Shown here: one piece after another, positions 1 to 6,546 of the stretch
How the letters are laid out: each line of letters starts with the position of its first letter
How positions within the stretch are numbered: the stretch's first letter is position 1
DNA from: Treponema sp.
GTDB lineage: Bacteria > Spirochaetota > Spirochaetia > Treponematales > Breznakiellaceae
Assembly (NCBI GenBank): GCA_031288815.1
Contig: JAITQR010000092.1
Coordinates: 1-9,159 of the forward strand
Length of the DNA stretch: 9,159 nucleotides
Direction of reading: 5' to 3'
Made by a program: the position numbers and the translations under genes
Notes under the pieces: generated by a model
What the model was told of the DNA's origin: nothing
Databases searched by the model: none
The model's input: only the letters and a program-made list of their open reading frames with translations

Positions 1-684
1 GCCCATAACAGGGAAAGGGTGGCGGAAATACTCCTAACCGCGTCGGGAGGGCCCTTCCGGTCTTACAGCCGCGAGGAAATGGGGAAGGTGAAAGCGGAAG
101 ACGCCCTGTCCCACCCTACCTGGAAAATGGGGCCCAAAATTACCATCGATTCCGCCTCCATGGCCAATAAGGGACTTGAAGTCATTGAGGCGGTACGGCT
201 CTTTGATATGCCGCCGGAAAAAGTAGGCGTGGTTATCCACCCCCAGAGCGTGGTACACTCTATGGTGCGGATGGGAGACGGGGCGGTGTACGCCCAGCTT
301 TCCCGGCCGGACATGCGGCTTGCCATACAGGAAGCCCTCTACTGGCCGGAAAGCGCCCCCTCCCCCTTCGGCTCCCTGGACTTTGCGGGTCTTACCCTGG
401 AATTTGAAAAGCCCGACGGGGAAAAATTCCCCATGCTGCCCCTGGCCTACCAGGCGGCCCGGCAGGGGGGGCTTTATCCCTGTGTGTACAACGGAGCCAA
501 CGAGGAAGCGGTGGCGGCTTTTTTTTCGGGGGAGACAGGTTTTCTTGATATCCCTTTGATTGTGGACTATGTTTTGCAAAAGGATTGGAGTGGCAGCCTG
601 GTTATAGGCGCTGTTCTGGAGGCGGACCGGCTCGCCCGGGAAAGGGCAAGGATCTTTATCAAGACCATGAGGAGTAAGAGCTAA
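1..684 (+). CDS. dxr: 1-deoxy-D-xylulose 5-phosphate reductoisomerase, 3' part (5' end outside window)
   Basis: Dxr (IspC) is a cytosolic NADPH- and divalent-metal-dependent enzyme that converts 1-deoxy-D-xylulose 5-phosphate to 2-C-methyl-D-erythritol 4-phosphate, the committed step of the MEP isoprenoid pathway. The frame is open from base 1 and encodes 227 residues. It starts just before the LTASGGPFR substrate loop, so roughly 175-180 N-terminal residues, including the NADPH-binding domain, are missing. Visible family motifs in order are SGGPFR, HPTWKMG, the metal/substrate segment DSASMANKGLE, IHPQSVVHSMV, and NGANEEAVAAF of the C-terminal helical domain. A GTG at base 19 is an internal valine and not the start. 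An 8-T run at 519-526 encodes Phe-Phe and leaves the frame intact. The stop overlaps the rseP start as TAATG, so the two genes are probably translationally coupled. In many bacteria uppS and cdsA lie upstream of dxr; that part is not visible here. Confidence 0.96.
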   Translation, partial: AHNRERVAEILLTASGGPFRSYSREEMGKVKAEDALSHPTWKMGPKITIDSASMANKGLEVIEAVRLFDMPPEKVGVVIHPQSVVHSMVRMGDGAVYAQLSRPDMRLAIQEALYWPESAPSPFGSLDFAGLTLEFEKPDGEKFPMLPLAYQAARQGGLYPCVYNGANEEAVAAFFSGETGFLDIPLIVDYVLQKDWSGSLVIGAVLEADRLARERARIFIKTMRSKS

Positions 685-2039
685 TGTTTATCGCCAAGAT
701 ACTACTGGGGCTTGTCGGCTTGGGGGTGGTGGTTTTTGTCCACGAACTGGGGCATTTTCTTGCCGCCCGCCTGGTGGGCATTGATGTGGAGGCCTTTTCC
801 ATCGGCTGGGGCAGGCCGATACTGAAAAGAAAACTCCGCGGTGTGGAGTACCGGCTTGGCATGTTTCCCCTGGGGGGGTACTGCAAAATGCGGGGAGATA
901 ACGAATTCCAGGAAGCCTGGGAAAACCGCCGCCGGGATATCTCGCCCACCCCGGGAACCTTCTTTGGAGCGGGCCCCTTCCGCCGTATCCTGGTGTCCTT
1001 TGCGGGCCCTTTATTTAATCTCCTTTTCGCGGCCCTGGTGTTTTCCGTTATTTGGGGCGCCGGCTTTGAAGTCAGTACCCTGGGTAACCGGATTATCCTG
1101 GCTTCGGAGTTTGATCCTCCGGCGCAAAGTTATCCGGCGGACGAGGCGGGACTGAAGACCGGAGACCGGATCATCAGTATAAACGGCGTTGACACTCCCT
1201 ACTATCACGACATACAGGAAAATATCGCGGTAAACCCGGAAAAAAACCTTGCCCTCAAGGTGGAGCGGAACGGGACGATCCTCGATCTGACGGTTCGGCC
1301 CAGCCTGGAAAAAAGTACCGGGGCGGGGAAAATCGGGGTCTATTTCTGGACCGACCCGGTGCTGAGGGAAACCGCCGGCCCGGCCCGGGCGGCCGGGCTT
1401 TTGCCGGGGGACCGGATTCTCAAGGTAAACGGGGAGGATCTGCCCTACACGGTAAAGATGCTTCCCATACTGGAGCAAAACCCCCAAAGCCTTACCGTGG
1501 AGTACGAACGGAACGGCGAAAAGGCAAGTGCCGTGCTTATCCCCATCTACCGCGAGGGAGGCGCGGTTGATTTGGGTTTAAGTTACGGGGGAGTAACCTA
1601 CAAAAATCCGTCCCTCCTGCCCCCGGCGGCACTGGCAAAAGGGATCCGCGAAACCTGGAAGACCCTGGTAGTATCCCTGCGGAGCTTTGCCCTTCTCTTC
1701 CGGGGTATTGATCTTACCCAGGCCGTCTCCGGCCCGGTACGGATAACCTACATGGCCGGGGATATCGCCGCGGAAGGTTTCGGGCAGGGTATCGGCGTGG
1801 GATTCCGTTCCATGGCCAACTTCCTGTCCCTTATTTCCATCGCCCTCTGCGTAATGAACCTTCTTCCCCTGCCGGTGCTTGACGGCGGCATGATCCTCCT
1901 CTTTGTGGTGGAGGCGGTTCAGCGGAAACCCCTTCATCCCCGGGCGGTAAGCGCCTTTCAAACCGTAGGAGTGGTGTTAATTTTTGGACTGATGATCTTT
2001 GCCGTATTTGGCGATATTCTGTATCTGGTACGCCGTTAG
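684..2039 (+). CDS. rseP: RseP/RasP-type site-2 zinc metalloprotease with tandem PDZ domains
   Basis: This is an inner-membrane S2P-family intramembrane protease. Relatives cut anti-sigma factors and remnant signal peptides within the bilayer. The zinc motif HELGH is at residues 20-24 in the first hydrophobic helix (about 1-23). A second membrane segment lies near 103-127. Two PDZ-like domains follow at about 145-205 (DEAGLKTGDRI, from 153) and 225-290 (RAAGLLPGDRI, from about 235). The third zinc ligand region LPLPVLDGG has Asp400 in a late membrane helix, and a last helix spans about 425-447. At 451 residues it is normal for the two-PDZ type. The ATG overlaps the dxr stop by one base, and a GGAG at 671-674 inside dxr, nine bases upstream, can serve as ribosome binding site. 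The substrate cannot be told from this window: no sigma or anti-sigma gene is present. Identification is very safe; a role in envelope stress is inferred from the family. Confidence 0.96.
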   Translation: MFIAKILLGLVGLGVVVFVHELGHFLAARLVGIDVEAFSIGWGRPILKRKLRGVEYRLGMFPLGGYCKMRGDNEFQEAWENRRRDISPTPGTFFGAGPFRRILVSFAGPLFNLLFAALVFSVIWGAGFEVSTLGNRIILASEFDPPAQSYPADEAGLKTGDRIISINGVDTPYYHDIQENIAVNPEKNLALKVERNGTILDLTVRPSLEKSTGAGKIGVYFWTDPVLRETAGPARAAGLLPGDRILKVNGEDLPYTVKMLPILEQNPQSLTVEYERNGEKASAVLIPIYREGGAVDLGLSYGGVTYKNPSLLPPAALAKGIRETWKTLVVSLRSFALLFRGIDLTQAVSGPVRITYMAGDIAAEGFGQGIGVGFRSMANFLSLISIALCVMNLLPLPVLDGGMILLFVVEAVQRKPLHPRAVSAFQTVGVVLIFGLMIFAVFGDILYLVRR

Positions 2040-2060
2040 CGGTTCATTATTCGTGGAGAA

Positions 2061-2092
2061 CAACATACCTCGCCCTTCAGGTGAGCTTGTTG
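2061..2092 (+). repeat. weak interrupted inverted repeat in rseP-propeller gap
   Basis: The 115-base gap between rseP and the next gene contains CAACA (2061-2065) facing TGTTG (2088-2092), with an inner ACCT/AGGT pair (2067-2070 and 2079-2082) and an 8-base loop. It has no T run, so it is not a clear terminator. A TTGACT at 2090-2095 resembles a -35 box, but there is no good -10 at the right distance. I assign no function. Confidence 0.25.
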
Positions 2093-2154
2093 ACTGGCGG
2101 TTCGTTACCGGTAAAGGAACGGATTTGAGGGACGATTGTTTTTTAGTCCAGGGT

Positions 2155-4092
2155 ATGCTGAAAAAGGCAACCTTTTCCCTGTTGTTTATCCTCGCCTTCT
2201 TCTTCGCGTCCCCCTGTTCCGGCGCCCAGTCCCCTTCCCCTTTATTGTCCGGCATTCCCCCCACCACCCATCGGGGAGCGATAAGCGGCCTGGTTTACGC
2301 TGATGAGTATATCATCAGCGCCGGGGAAGACGGATTTGTGGAGTTCTGGAACCCCCGTACCGGGGCGGCCGAGGAACGTTTCCAGGTAAGTTCCGCGCCT
2401 ATCCTTTCCGTAACCCCCCGGCCCGGAAAAAAACAGATCGCCTGCCTTGAAAGCGATGGGATGGGGTTCTGCCGGGTATCCGCCTGGGATTACGGTTCCC
2501 CTAAAAGAATTTTTGTTCTGGAGTTCCGGGACCCCATAGGCTACATAAACTATTCCGTCGGGGGACGTTTCCTGATCGCCGCGCGGAACGGAAGGAGCGG
2601 GCCGGTAATCATCGACGCGGAAACCGGGAATTTGCTCCCCTCCCCTCCCGAACTTACCGGGCCCATTACTTTCGCCGCCACCGGCAGATCGGAACGAAAT
2701 ATGGTGGTTTATTCTCCCGAGGGAAACATATCCTACTGGGATCTGGAATTGGGAAAGGAAATAAGCCGTTTTCCCGGGCCGGTGGGCATGTCCTCCCCTA
2801 TCCTGTTCGGCAACCGCCGTTTCTTCGCCGGCATAGATTCCCGGGGCCTCGTGGTGCTGGATGCCGTCTCGGGAAGGGAGCTTGTCCGGGATACATCGAT
2901 CTCCCGGGGCTTCCTTATGCCTGATGACAAGGCCGACCTAGGCTTTTTTTGCCTGGTCCCCGGCGGTATTTTCACTTTCCGGGTACATCCCGAAGGGAGG
3001 CTGCAGCGCCTCCGCTTCCAGAGCTTCCCGGCGGGGTTTGCGGATATTCGGGTCGCCGTCCCCGCCGGGGATTTTACCGCCCTGGGCAGCGCCGAAGGGA
3101 TAGTCTTGTCGCAGGAATCCAACGGCGGTTTAAGGCCCATGAAGGCGAAAAAACAGAAAATAATCGCCGAAGCCGCCGTGGGTCATAATCTCATCGCCTT
3201 CCTTACCGGGGACGGCCGGCTGGGATATATCCCCTTGAATTTTTCCTTCCTGAAAGAGGGAAGCGCCCTGAAGCTGGAAAACGCGGGCGGCTATACCCGG
3301 CTTGCCCCCGTTACTGAGAACGGTATAGGCGATCGTTTTATCCTCTGGAACGATACGGGCGCCCGGCTGAACAGAGGCCTTGTATTTGATAAACTTTCCC
3401 GCCGTTCTTCCATCCGCTCCGTTTCAGCCCTGGGGGACAGGGGGCTCTTTTTAGACTCGGTTGGAAATATTTCGGTTATTTCCCTCAATACAGGGGATCT
3501 TGTCTTTTCCTTTTCTTCCATTGGTTCCGTGGACGCGGCCTTTTTAAACGAACAGGGCATCGTCCTGGGGCGCGGGGCCCTTTCCGGCAATTCTCCCTTC
3601 CTCATGATAGACACCTCTACCGGGGAAACCCTCCCCTTGTCCTATCCGGCCGCCGTGGGTACCCTGCTCTACCGGGGTTCTTCCGGCGCCATTTACGCCG
3701 CCGTGGTGGACGAAAAAGAGGGGGAAATGAGAACTTCTATTATCCGCCTGGATCCCCTCGACCCCGCCCGGTCGCCGCGGTTCGTGGAGTACCGGGGAGA
3801 GGATACGGTATTCAGTATCGCCGAAGCCGGGGGAATCCTGGCTTCGACCTTGGGAAACGGCGAAGCCGCCGCGTATACTTCCAGGGGGATGGTTCCTTTT
3901 GAGCGGGGAGCGGGGATTCCCCGGAGCCTTATGGGCGGAGATTCTCACTTTATTGTATTGGACACGGACGGAAACATCTCCTGGCACGATCCGGATACCG
4001 GCAAAATGCTGGCCGCCTTCCGGCTTTACGAAACCGAATGGTTCCTGGAGAGCCTGGAATTCGGCCTGGTACAGGGGAAGGTGATCCTCTAG
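2155..4092 (+). CDS. exported WD40/quinoprotein-like beta-propeller protein, function unknown
   Basis: I do not recognise a named family. The 645-residue protein begins with a classic signal peptide: MLKK, a hydrophobic core at residues 5-18, and a likely signal peptidase I site after Ser-Gly-Ala24. Cys21 is preceded by Pro, which makes a lipoprotein site unlikely. The rest is a series of degenerate beta-propeller repeats in which a D-G-x-[IV]-x-[FYW] strand is followed by D/N-x-x-[TS]-G turns. Examples are near 58-75 (EDGFVEFWNPRTG), 188-205 (NISYWDLELG), 228-245, 434-452, 482-493 and 604-622 (DGNISWHDPDTG). This suggests one or two propellers filling the periplasmic part, probably for protein binding. 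No transmembrane segment follows the signal peptide and no catalytic motif is apparent. The ATG at 2155 has only GGG one base upstream. An in-frame TTG at 2125 has a better-spaced AAGGA (2114-2118) and would add 10 residues before the signal peptide, so the start is uncertain. It follows rseP on the same strand. Confidence 0.8.
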   Translation: MLKKATFSLLFILAFFFASPCSGAQSPSPLLSGIPPTTHRGAISGLVYADEYIISAGEDGFVEFWNPRTGAAEERFQVSSAPILSVTPRPGKKQIACLESDGMGFCRVSAWDYGSPKRIFVLEFRDPIGYINYSVGGRFLIAARNGRSGPVIIDAETGNLLPSPPELTGPITFAATGRSERNMVVYSPEGNISYWDLELGKEISRFPGPVGMSSPILFGNRRFFAGIDSRGLVVLDAVSGRELVRDTSISRGFLMPDDKADLGFFCLVPGGIFTFRVHPEGRLQRLRFQSFPAGFADIRVAVPAGDFTALGSAEGIVLSQESNGGLRPMKAKKQKIIAEAAVGHNLIAFLTGDGRLGYIPLNFSFLKEGSALKLENAGGYTRLAPVTENGIGDRFILWNDTGARLNRGLVFDKLSRRSSIRSVSALGDRGLFLDSVGNISVISLNTGDLVFSFSSIGSVDAAFLNEQGIVLGRGALSGNSPFLMIDTSTGETLPLSYPAAVGTLLYRGSSGAIYAAVVDEKEGEMRTSIIRLDPLDPARSPRFVEYRGEDTVFSIAEAGGILASTLGNGEAAAYTSRGMVPFERGAGIPRSLMGGDSHFIVLDTDGNISWHDPDTGKMLAAFRLYETEWFLESLEFGLVQGKVIL

Positions 4093-4105
4093 GAGCCTGT
4101 TGACG

Positions 4106-4135
4106 AACCCCGCCTTTAATCGTGGCTGGGGTTTT
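4106..4135 (+). terminator. probable intrinsic terminator of the rightward arm, overlapping the opposing comFB end
   Basis: AACCCCGCC (4106-4114) pairs with GGC (4124-4126), one bulged T, and GGGGTT (4128-4133), giving nine base pairs around a 9-base loop. On the + strand the arm runs into TTTT (4132-4135), a short U-tract. It starts 13 bases after the propeller gene stop. Read on the minus strand the same hairpin has no T run, so it serves the rightward transcript better. It overlaps the last six codons and the stop of the convergent comFB-like gene. Confidence 0.5.
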
Positions 4136-4415
4136 GCCGCACTTTTTCTATGGCCGTGTCAACGGCGTCGCGGATGCTTTCCGCGTAATCCTTGCGTTCG
4201 TTCAGCGCCTCCGCCGCGTAGAGACTCCCCAAAAGGGAGTAACGGTACAGGGGCTTTACCGAATTCAGGGCAATAGCGGCCATATCCACCACGCAGTCGT
4301 TGCAGGTACAGATCTCGACGGGATACGACTCAAGCCGCCGCTCCAGTTCATTAAGGACCAGTTTCTCCGCTTCGTTCTTGAGAAGTTCAAAATCGTAGTT
4401 ATCGATAAATGCCAT
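4116..4415 (-). CDS. ComFB-family protein (late competence ComFB-like, possible c-di-GMP receptor)
   Basis: The 99-residue protein matches the ComFB family as I know it: an N-terminal amphipathic segment (NEAEKLVLNELERRL), then ICTCNDCVVDMAAIALN at 35-51, and a PLYRYSLLG stretch. The cysteines at 36, 38 and 41 (CxCxxC) suit the small metal site of this family. ComFB was named from the Bacillus comF operon, where its role is unclear. Cyanobacterial homologues have been reported to bind cyclic di-GMP, so a signalling role is possible here but not shown by the sequence. The ATG is preceded by a strong GAGGGAG ribosome binding site. The gene starts 22 bases after the dnaB stop on the same strand, so it is probably the last gene of the ribosomal protein-replication operon. 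Its 3' end lies inside the hairpin at 4106-4135. No competence genes are nearby. Confidence 0.8.
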   Translation of the reverse strand: MAFIDNYDFELLKNEAEKLVLNELERRLESYPVEICTCNDCVVDMAAIALNSVKPLYRYSLLGSLYAAEALNERKDYAESIRDAVDTAIEKVRQNPSHD

Positions 4416-4437
4416 AACTTGGTCTCCCTCTCTAAGA

Positions 4438-5793
4438 TTAATGGTTTCTTGTCATAGACTCAAATCTCGCGTATTTGGACATAAATACCAGATCTATCGT
4501 CCCCACCGGGCCGTTCCGTTGTTTGGAAAGGATAAGGCTTGTCTTTCCCTCCTCGGCGGCATTGCCCTGGGTATTCGCCACATCGGCGGCCTTTTTATCC
4601 GATTCCCTCCCCCGGTGAAGGAACATCACCACATCGGCGTCCTGCTCGATGGATCCGGAATCCCGGATGGAGGACAAGTTGGGCTTCTCCTTTTCCGCGT
4701 CCCGGTTTAACTGAGCCAATACCACGATGGGTATATCCAGTTCCCTGGCAAGGCTTTTAAGGGAACGGGATATTTCCGACATCTGTTCGTACCGGGGCGT
4801 GTTATAATTTTCGGAACTTATCAACCCAAGATAATCAATAAACATAACCTCTATTTTTTCCTGCATCCGGATACGCCGGGCCTGGGCGCGAAGATCCAAG
4901 AGCTTCATATTCGGCATATCCACAATGTAAAGGGGAGCCTCGTAAATCCGTCCCGCCGCGTCAAGAAGATCCTGGAAATCGCTTGATTTTATAAAACCGC
5001 TGCGCAGGGCGTTTCCGTTGATCTTCGCCTCCATGGAAATAAGCCGCTGCATCAGGGCCATGGCGGGCATTTCCAGGGTAAAAAAGGCGGCGGGTATCTT
5101 TCGCTGGATGGAAATATTGGCGGCCATGGTAAGCGCCAGGGCGGTCTTCCCGATGGAAGGCCGGGCGCCGATGATGATAAACTCGGAGGGATGAAAGCCT
5201 GAAGTCATCTTGTCCAGTTCGTCAAAGCCGGAAGGAATCCCCGTGTATTCCTGCTTTGATTTGACCACGTTTTCTATGATCTTGATCGTCTCGGGAATTA
5301 TTTCCCTGGCGCTCTGGTACCTGAGGGTCTGACGGTTATCGCTTAATTCAAAAAGCCGCTGCTGGGCTTCCTCCAGGAGAAGCCTGGCCTCCCGGGATTC
5401 GTCAAAAACCCTTGTTCCAATCTCCCCGGAAACCCGGAGCAGCGCCCGGCGGAGGGAATATGACTGTACGGTTTGGGCGTAATATTCGATGTTGGCGCTG
5501 GAAGGCACCACCGTGGTGAGGGACGCCACATAAGCGGAGCCCCCCGCCTCGTCCAGCCTGCCGTTTTGCCTGAGTTCCCCCGCGACGGTAAGGATATCCG
5601 CCGTATGTCCCTTGTTGAAAATTCCCAGGATCGCTTCGTAGACCCGGTTATTCGCGTTGGAATAAAAATCTCCGGGCCTGAGGTACTGTATGGAGACGCT
5701 TATGGCGTCGGGATCCATCAGCATAGCCCCCAGGGCCGCCCGTTCCGCTTCTTCATCGTGAGGCGGGACTTTGTCTGTACCGGAAGCCACCAT
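4438..5793 (-). CDS. dnaB: replicative DNA helicase DnaB
   Basis: DnaB is the hexameric 5'-3' helicase that unwinds DNA at the replication fork and recruits primase. The protein has 451 residues, normal for the family, with no intein. The N-terminal primase-interacting domain starts at PPHDEEAERAALGAML (10-25) and extends to about 120. The RecA-like domain starts with the linker TGIPSGFDELDKMTSGF (184-200). It carries Walker A GARPSIGKT (209-217), the FFTLEM glutamate (241), Walker B VMFIDY (Asp320), the QLNR motif (361-364), DSGSIEQDADVVMFLHR (378-394) and the KQRNGP arginine-finger segment (424-429). The ATG overlaps the rplI stop as TAATG. Its own ribosome binding site is weak (AGG about seven bases upstream), so expression probably depends on coupling to rplI. 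It has the same position relative to rplI as in Bacillus. Confidence 0.98.
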   Translation of the reverse strand: MVASGTDKVPPHDEEAERAALGAMLMDPDAISVSIQYLRPGDFYSNANNRVYEAILGIFNKGHTADILTVAGELRQNGRLDEAGGSAYVASLTTVVPSSANIEYYAQTVQSYSLRRALLRVSGEIGTRVFDESREARLLLEEAQQRLFELSDNRQTLRYQSAREIIPETIKIIENVVKSKQEYTGIPSGFDELDKMTSGFHPSEFIIIGARPSIGKTALALTMAANISIQRKIPAAFFTLEMPAMALMQRLISMEAKINGNALRSGFIKSSDFQDLLDAAGRIYEAPLYIVDMPNMKLLDLRAQARRIRMQEKIEVMFIDYLGLISSENYNTPRYEQMSEISRSLKSLARELDIPIVVLAQLNRDAEKEKPNLSSIRDSGSIEQDADVVMFLHRGRESDKKAADVANTQGNAAEEGKTSLILSKQRNGPVGTIDLVFMSKYARFESMTRNH

Positions 5794-6446
5794 TAAGCCT
5801 GGGAAGCGCTTTCTCCACTGGTTCCCGTATCCTGGGGTTTTTCTTCCCCACCGCCCTCAGGGACGGAAGTTTCGGCGGCCGGGGACGAAACCGCGCCCGC
5901 TTCGGTTCCGGCTTCGTCCTGGGAACCCTGCCCTTCGTTCCGGGGACTCTCTTCGTCCCGGCGGTGTCTCCGCGCCGCCGGGCGGGTCTCGGTTTTTTCC
6001 GCCTGCCTCTGGACGGTAATACTCAACTCCGCGGAGGCGCTCTCATAAAGCTTTATGATCACCTTGTATTTTCCCACACTCTTAAAGCTGGTTCCCTGTA
6101 ACTCGATCCGCTTTCGCTCGATTTGGAAACCCTGCTTGGCCAGTTCATCCATCACGATCTGACTGGTAACGGCGCCGTAAAGTTTTCCGTTGGCTCCCGC
6201 GGGCATAGAAACGGAAAGCTCCAGAGCCTCCAGTTTTTCTTTCAAACCCGCCGCGTCTTTCCGTTTTTCCGCCTTGCGGGCTTCAATTTCCCCTTTACGG
6301 GATTCAAACAGTTTTACCGTCTTTTCGTTGTAGGGAACGGCAATATCCCGGGGAAAGAGGAAATTGCGGGCATAACCGCGTGCTACGTCTTTTACGTCTC
6401 CCTCTTCACCCAGGGGGGCGTGATCCTTGTTCAGAATTACTTTCAT
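5793..6446 (-). CDS. rplI: 50S ribosomal protein L9 with long low-complexity C-terminal tail
   Basis: L9 binds domain V of 23S rRNA near the L1 stalk and projects a long helix with a second globular domain. The start is the ATG at 6444-6446 giving MKVILNKDHAPLGEEGDVKDV, with AAGGAG eight bases upstream. The open frame continues 34 codons further up, but those residues are unlike L9. Residues 1-50 are the rRNA-binding domain (GYARNFLFPRDIAV), 40-80 the connecting helix (KGEIEARKAEKRKD), and 81-148 the C-terminal domain (NGKLYGAVT...). Most bacterial L9 proteins end near residue 150. This one has 217 residues, with a tail from about 150 rich in Glu, Gly, Ala, Ser, Thr and Pro after a short basic patch (RPAARRHRRDEE). 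The tail is predicted disordered by composition. It is in frame with a clean stop that overlaps dnaB, so it is not a simple frameshift. Confidence 0.95.
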   Translation of the reverse strand: MKVILNKDHAPLGEEGDVKDVARGYARNFLFPRDIAVPYNEKTVKLFESRKGEIEARKAEKRKDAAGLKEKLEALELSVSMPAGANGKLYGAVTSQIVMDELAKQGFQIERKRIELQGTSFKSVGKYKVIIKLYESASAELSITVQRQAEKTETRPAARRHRRDEESPRNEGQGSQDEAGTEAGAVSSPAAETSVPEGGGEEKPQDTGTSGESASQA

Positions 6447-6546
6447 ACAAGCTCCTTGCAAAGTCCCTTGGACTTTGATTTTGGTAAAATTACGGCCGGT
6501 CACAAAAGCCGGCCAGCGGGGCGCGGAACACGAACGCGCCGTGTTC
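6447..6546 (-). promoter_or_regulatory. rplI leader: chain of inverted repeats
   Basis: The 98-base gap between the DUF2232-like gene and rplI contains several hairpins in a row on the minus-strand transcript. A 7-bp perfect stem lies at 6526-6532/6540-6546, touching the upstream stop codon. A GGCCGG/CCGGCC stem lies at 6494-6499/6509-6514. An 8-bp perfect stem with a 3-base loop lies at 6459-6466/6470-6477. Directly abutting it, CAAG-GAG-CTTG at 6448-6458 holds the Shine-Dalgarno of rplI. The second hairpin is followed by only ATTTTA, not a strong U-tract. Transcript processing, attenuation or control of L9 translation are all possible; none is proven. Confidence 0.5.

Noticed and set aside
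519..526. Run of eight T in dxr as a phase-variation tract.
   Set aside because: dxr is an essential-type gene, the frame is intact and the run encodes two ordinary phenylalanines; nothing suggests switching.
34..579. Open frame on the minus strand opposite dxr.
   Set aside because: The + frame matches Dxr motif by motif; the antisense peptide has no family features.
2090..2118. Possible promoter for the beta-propeller gene (TTGACT near 2090).
   Set aside because: No acceptable -10 box lies 16-18 bases downstream; the AAAGGA there is better read as a ribosome binding site for TTG 2125.
6481..6520. GGCCGG/CCGGCC hairpin as a full intrinsic terminator before rplI.
   Set aside because: Only four T follow, interrupted and a few bases away from the stem, and the tight downstream coupling of rplI-dnaB without a clear promoter argues for readthrough; kept as part of the leader structure instead.
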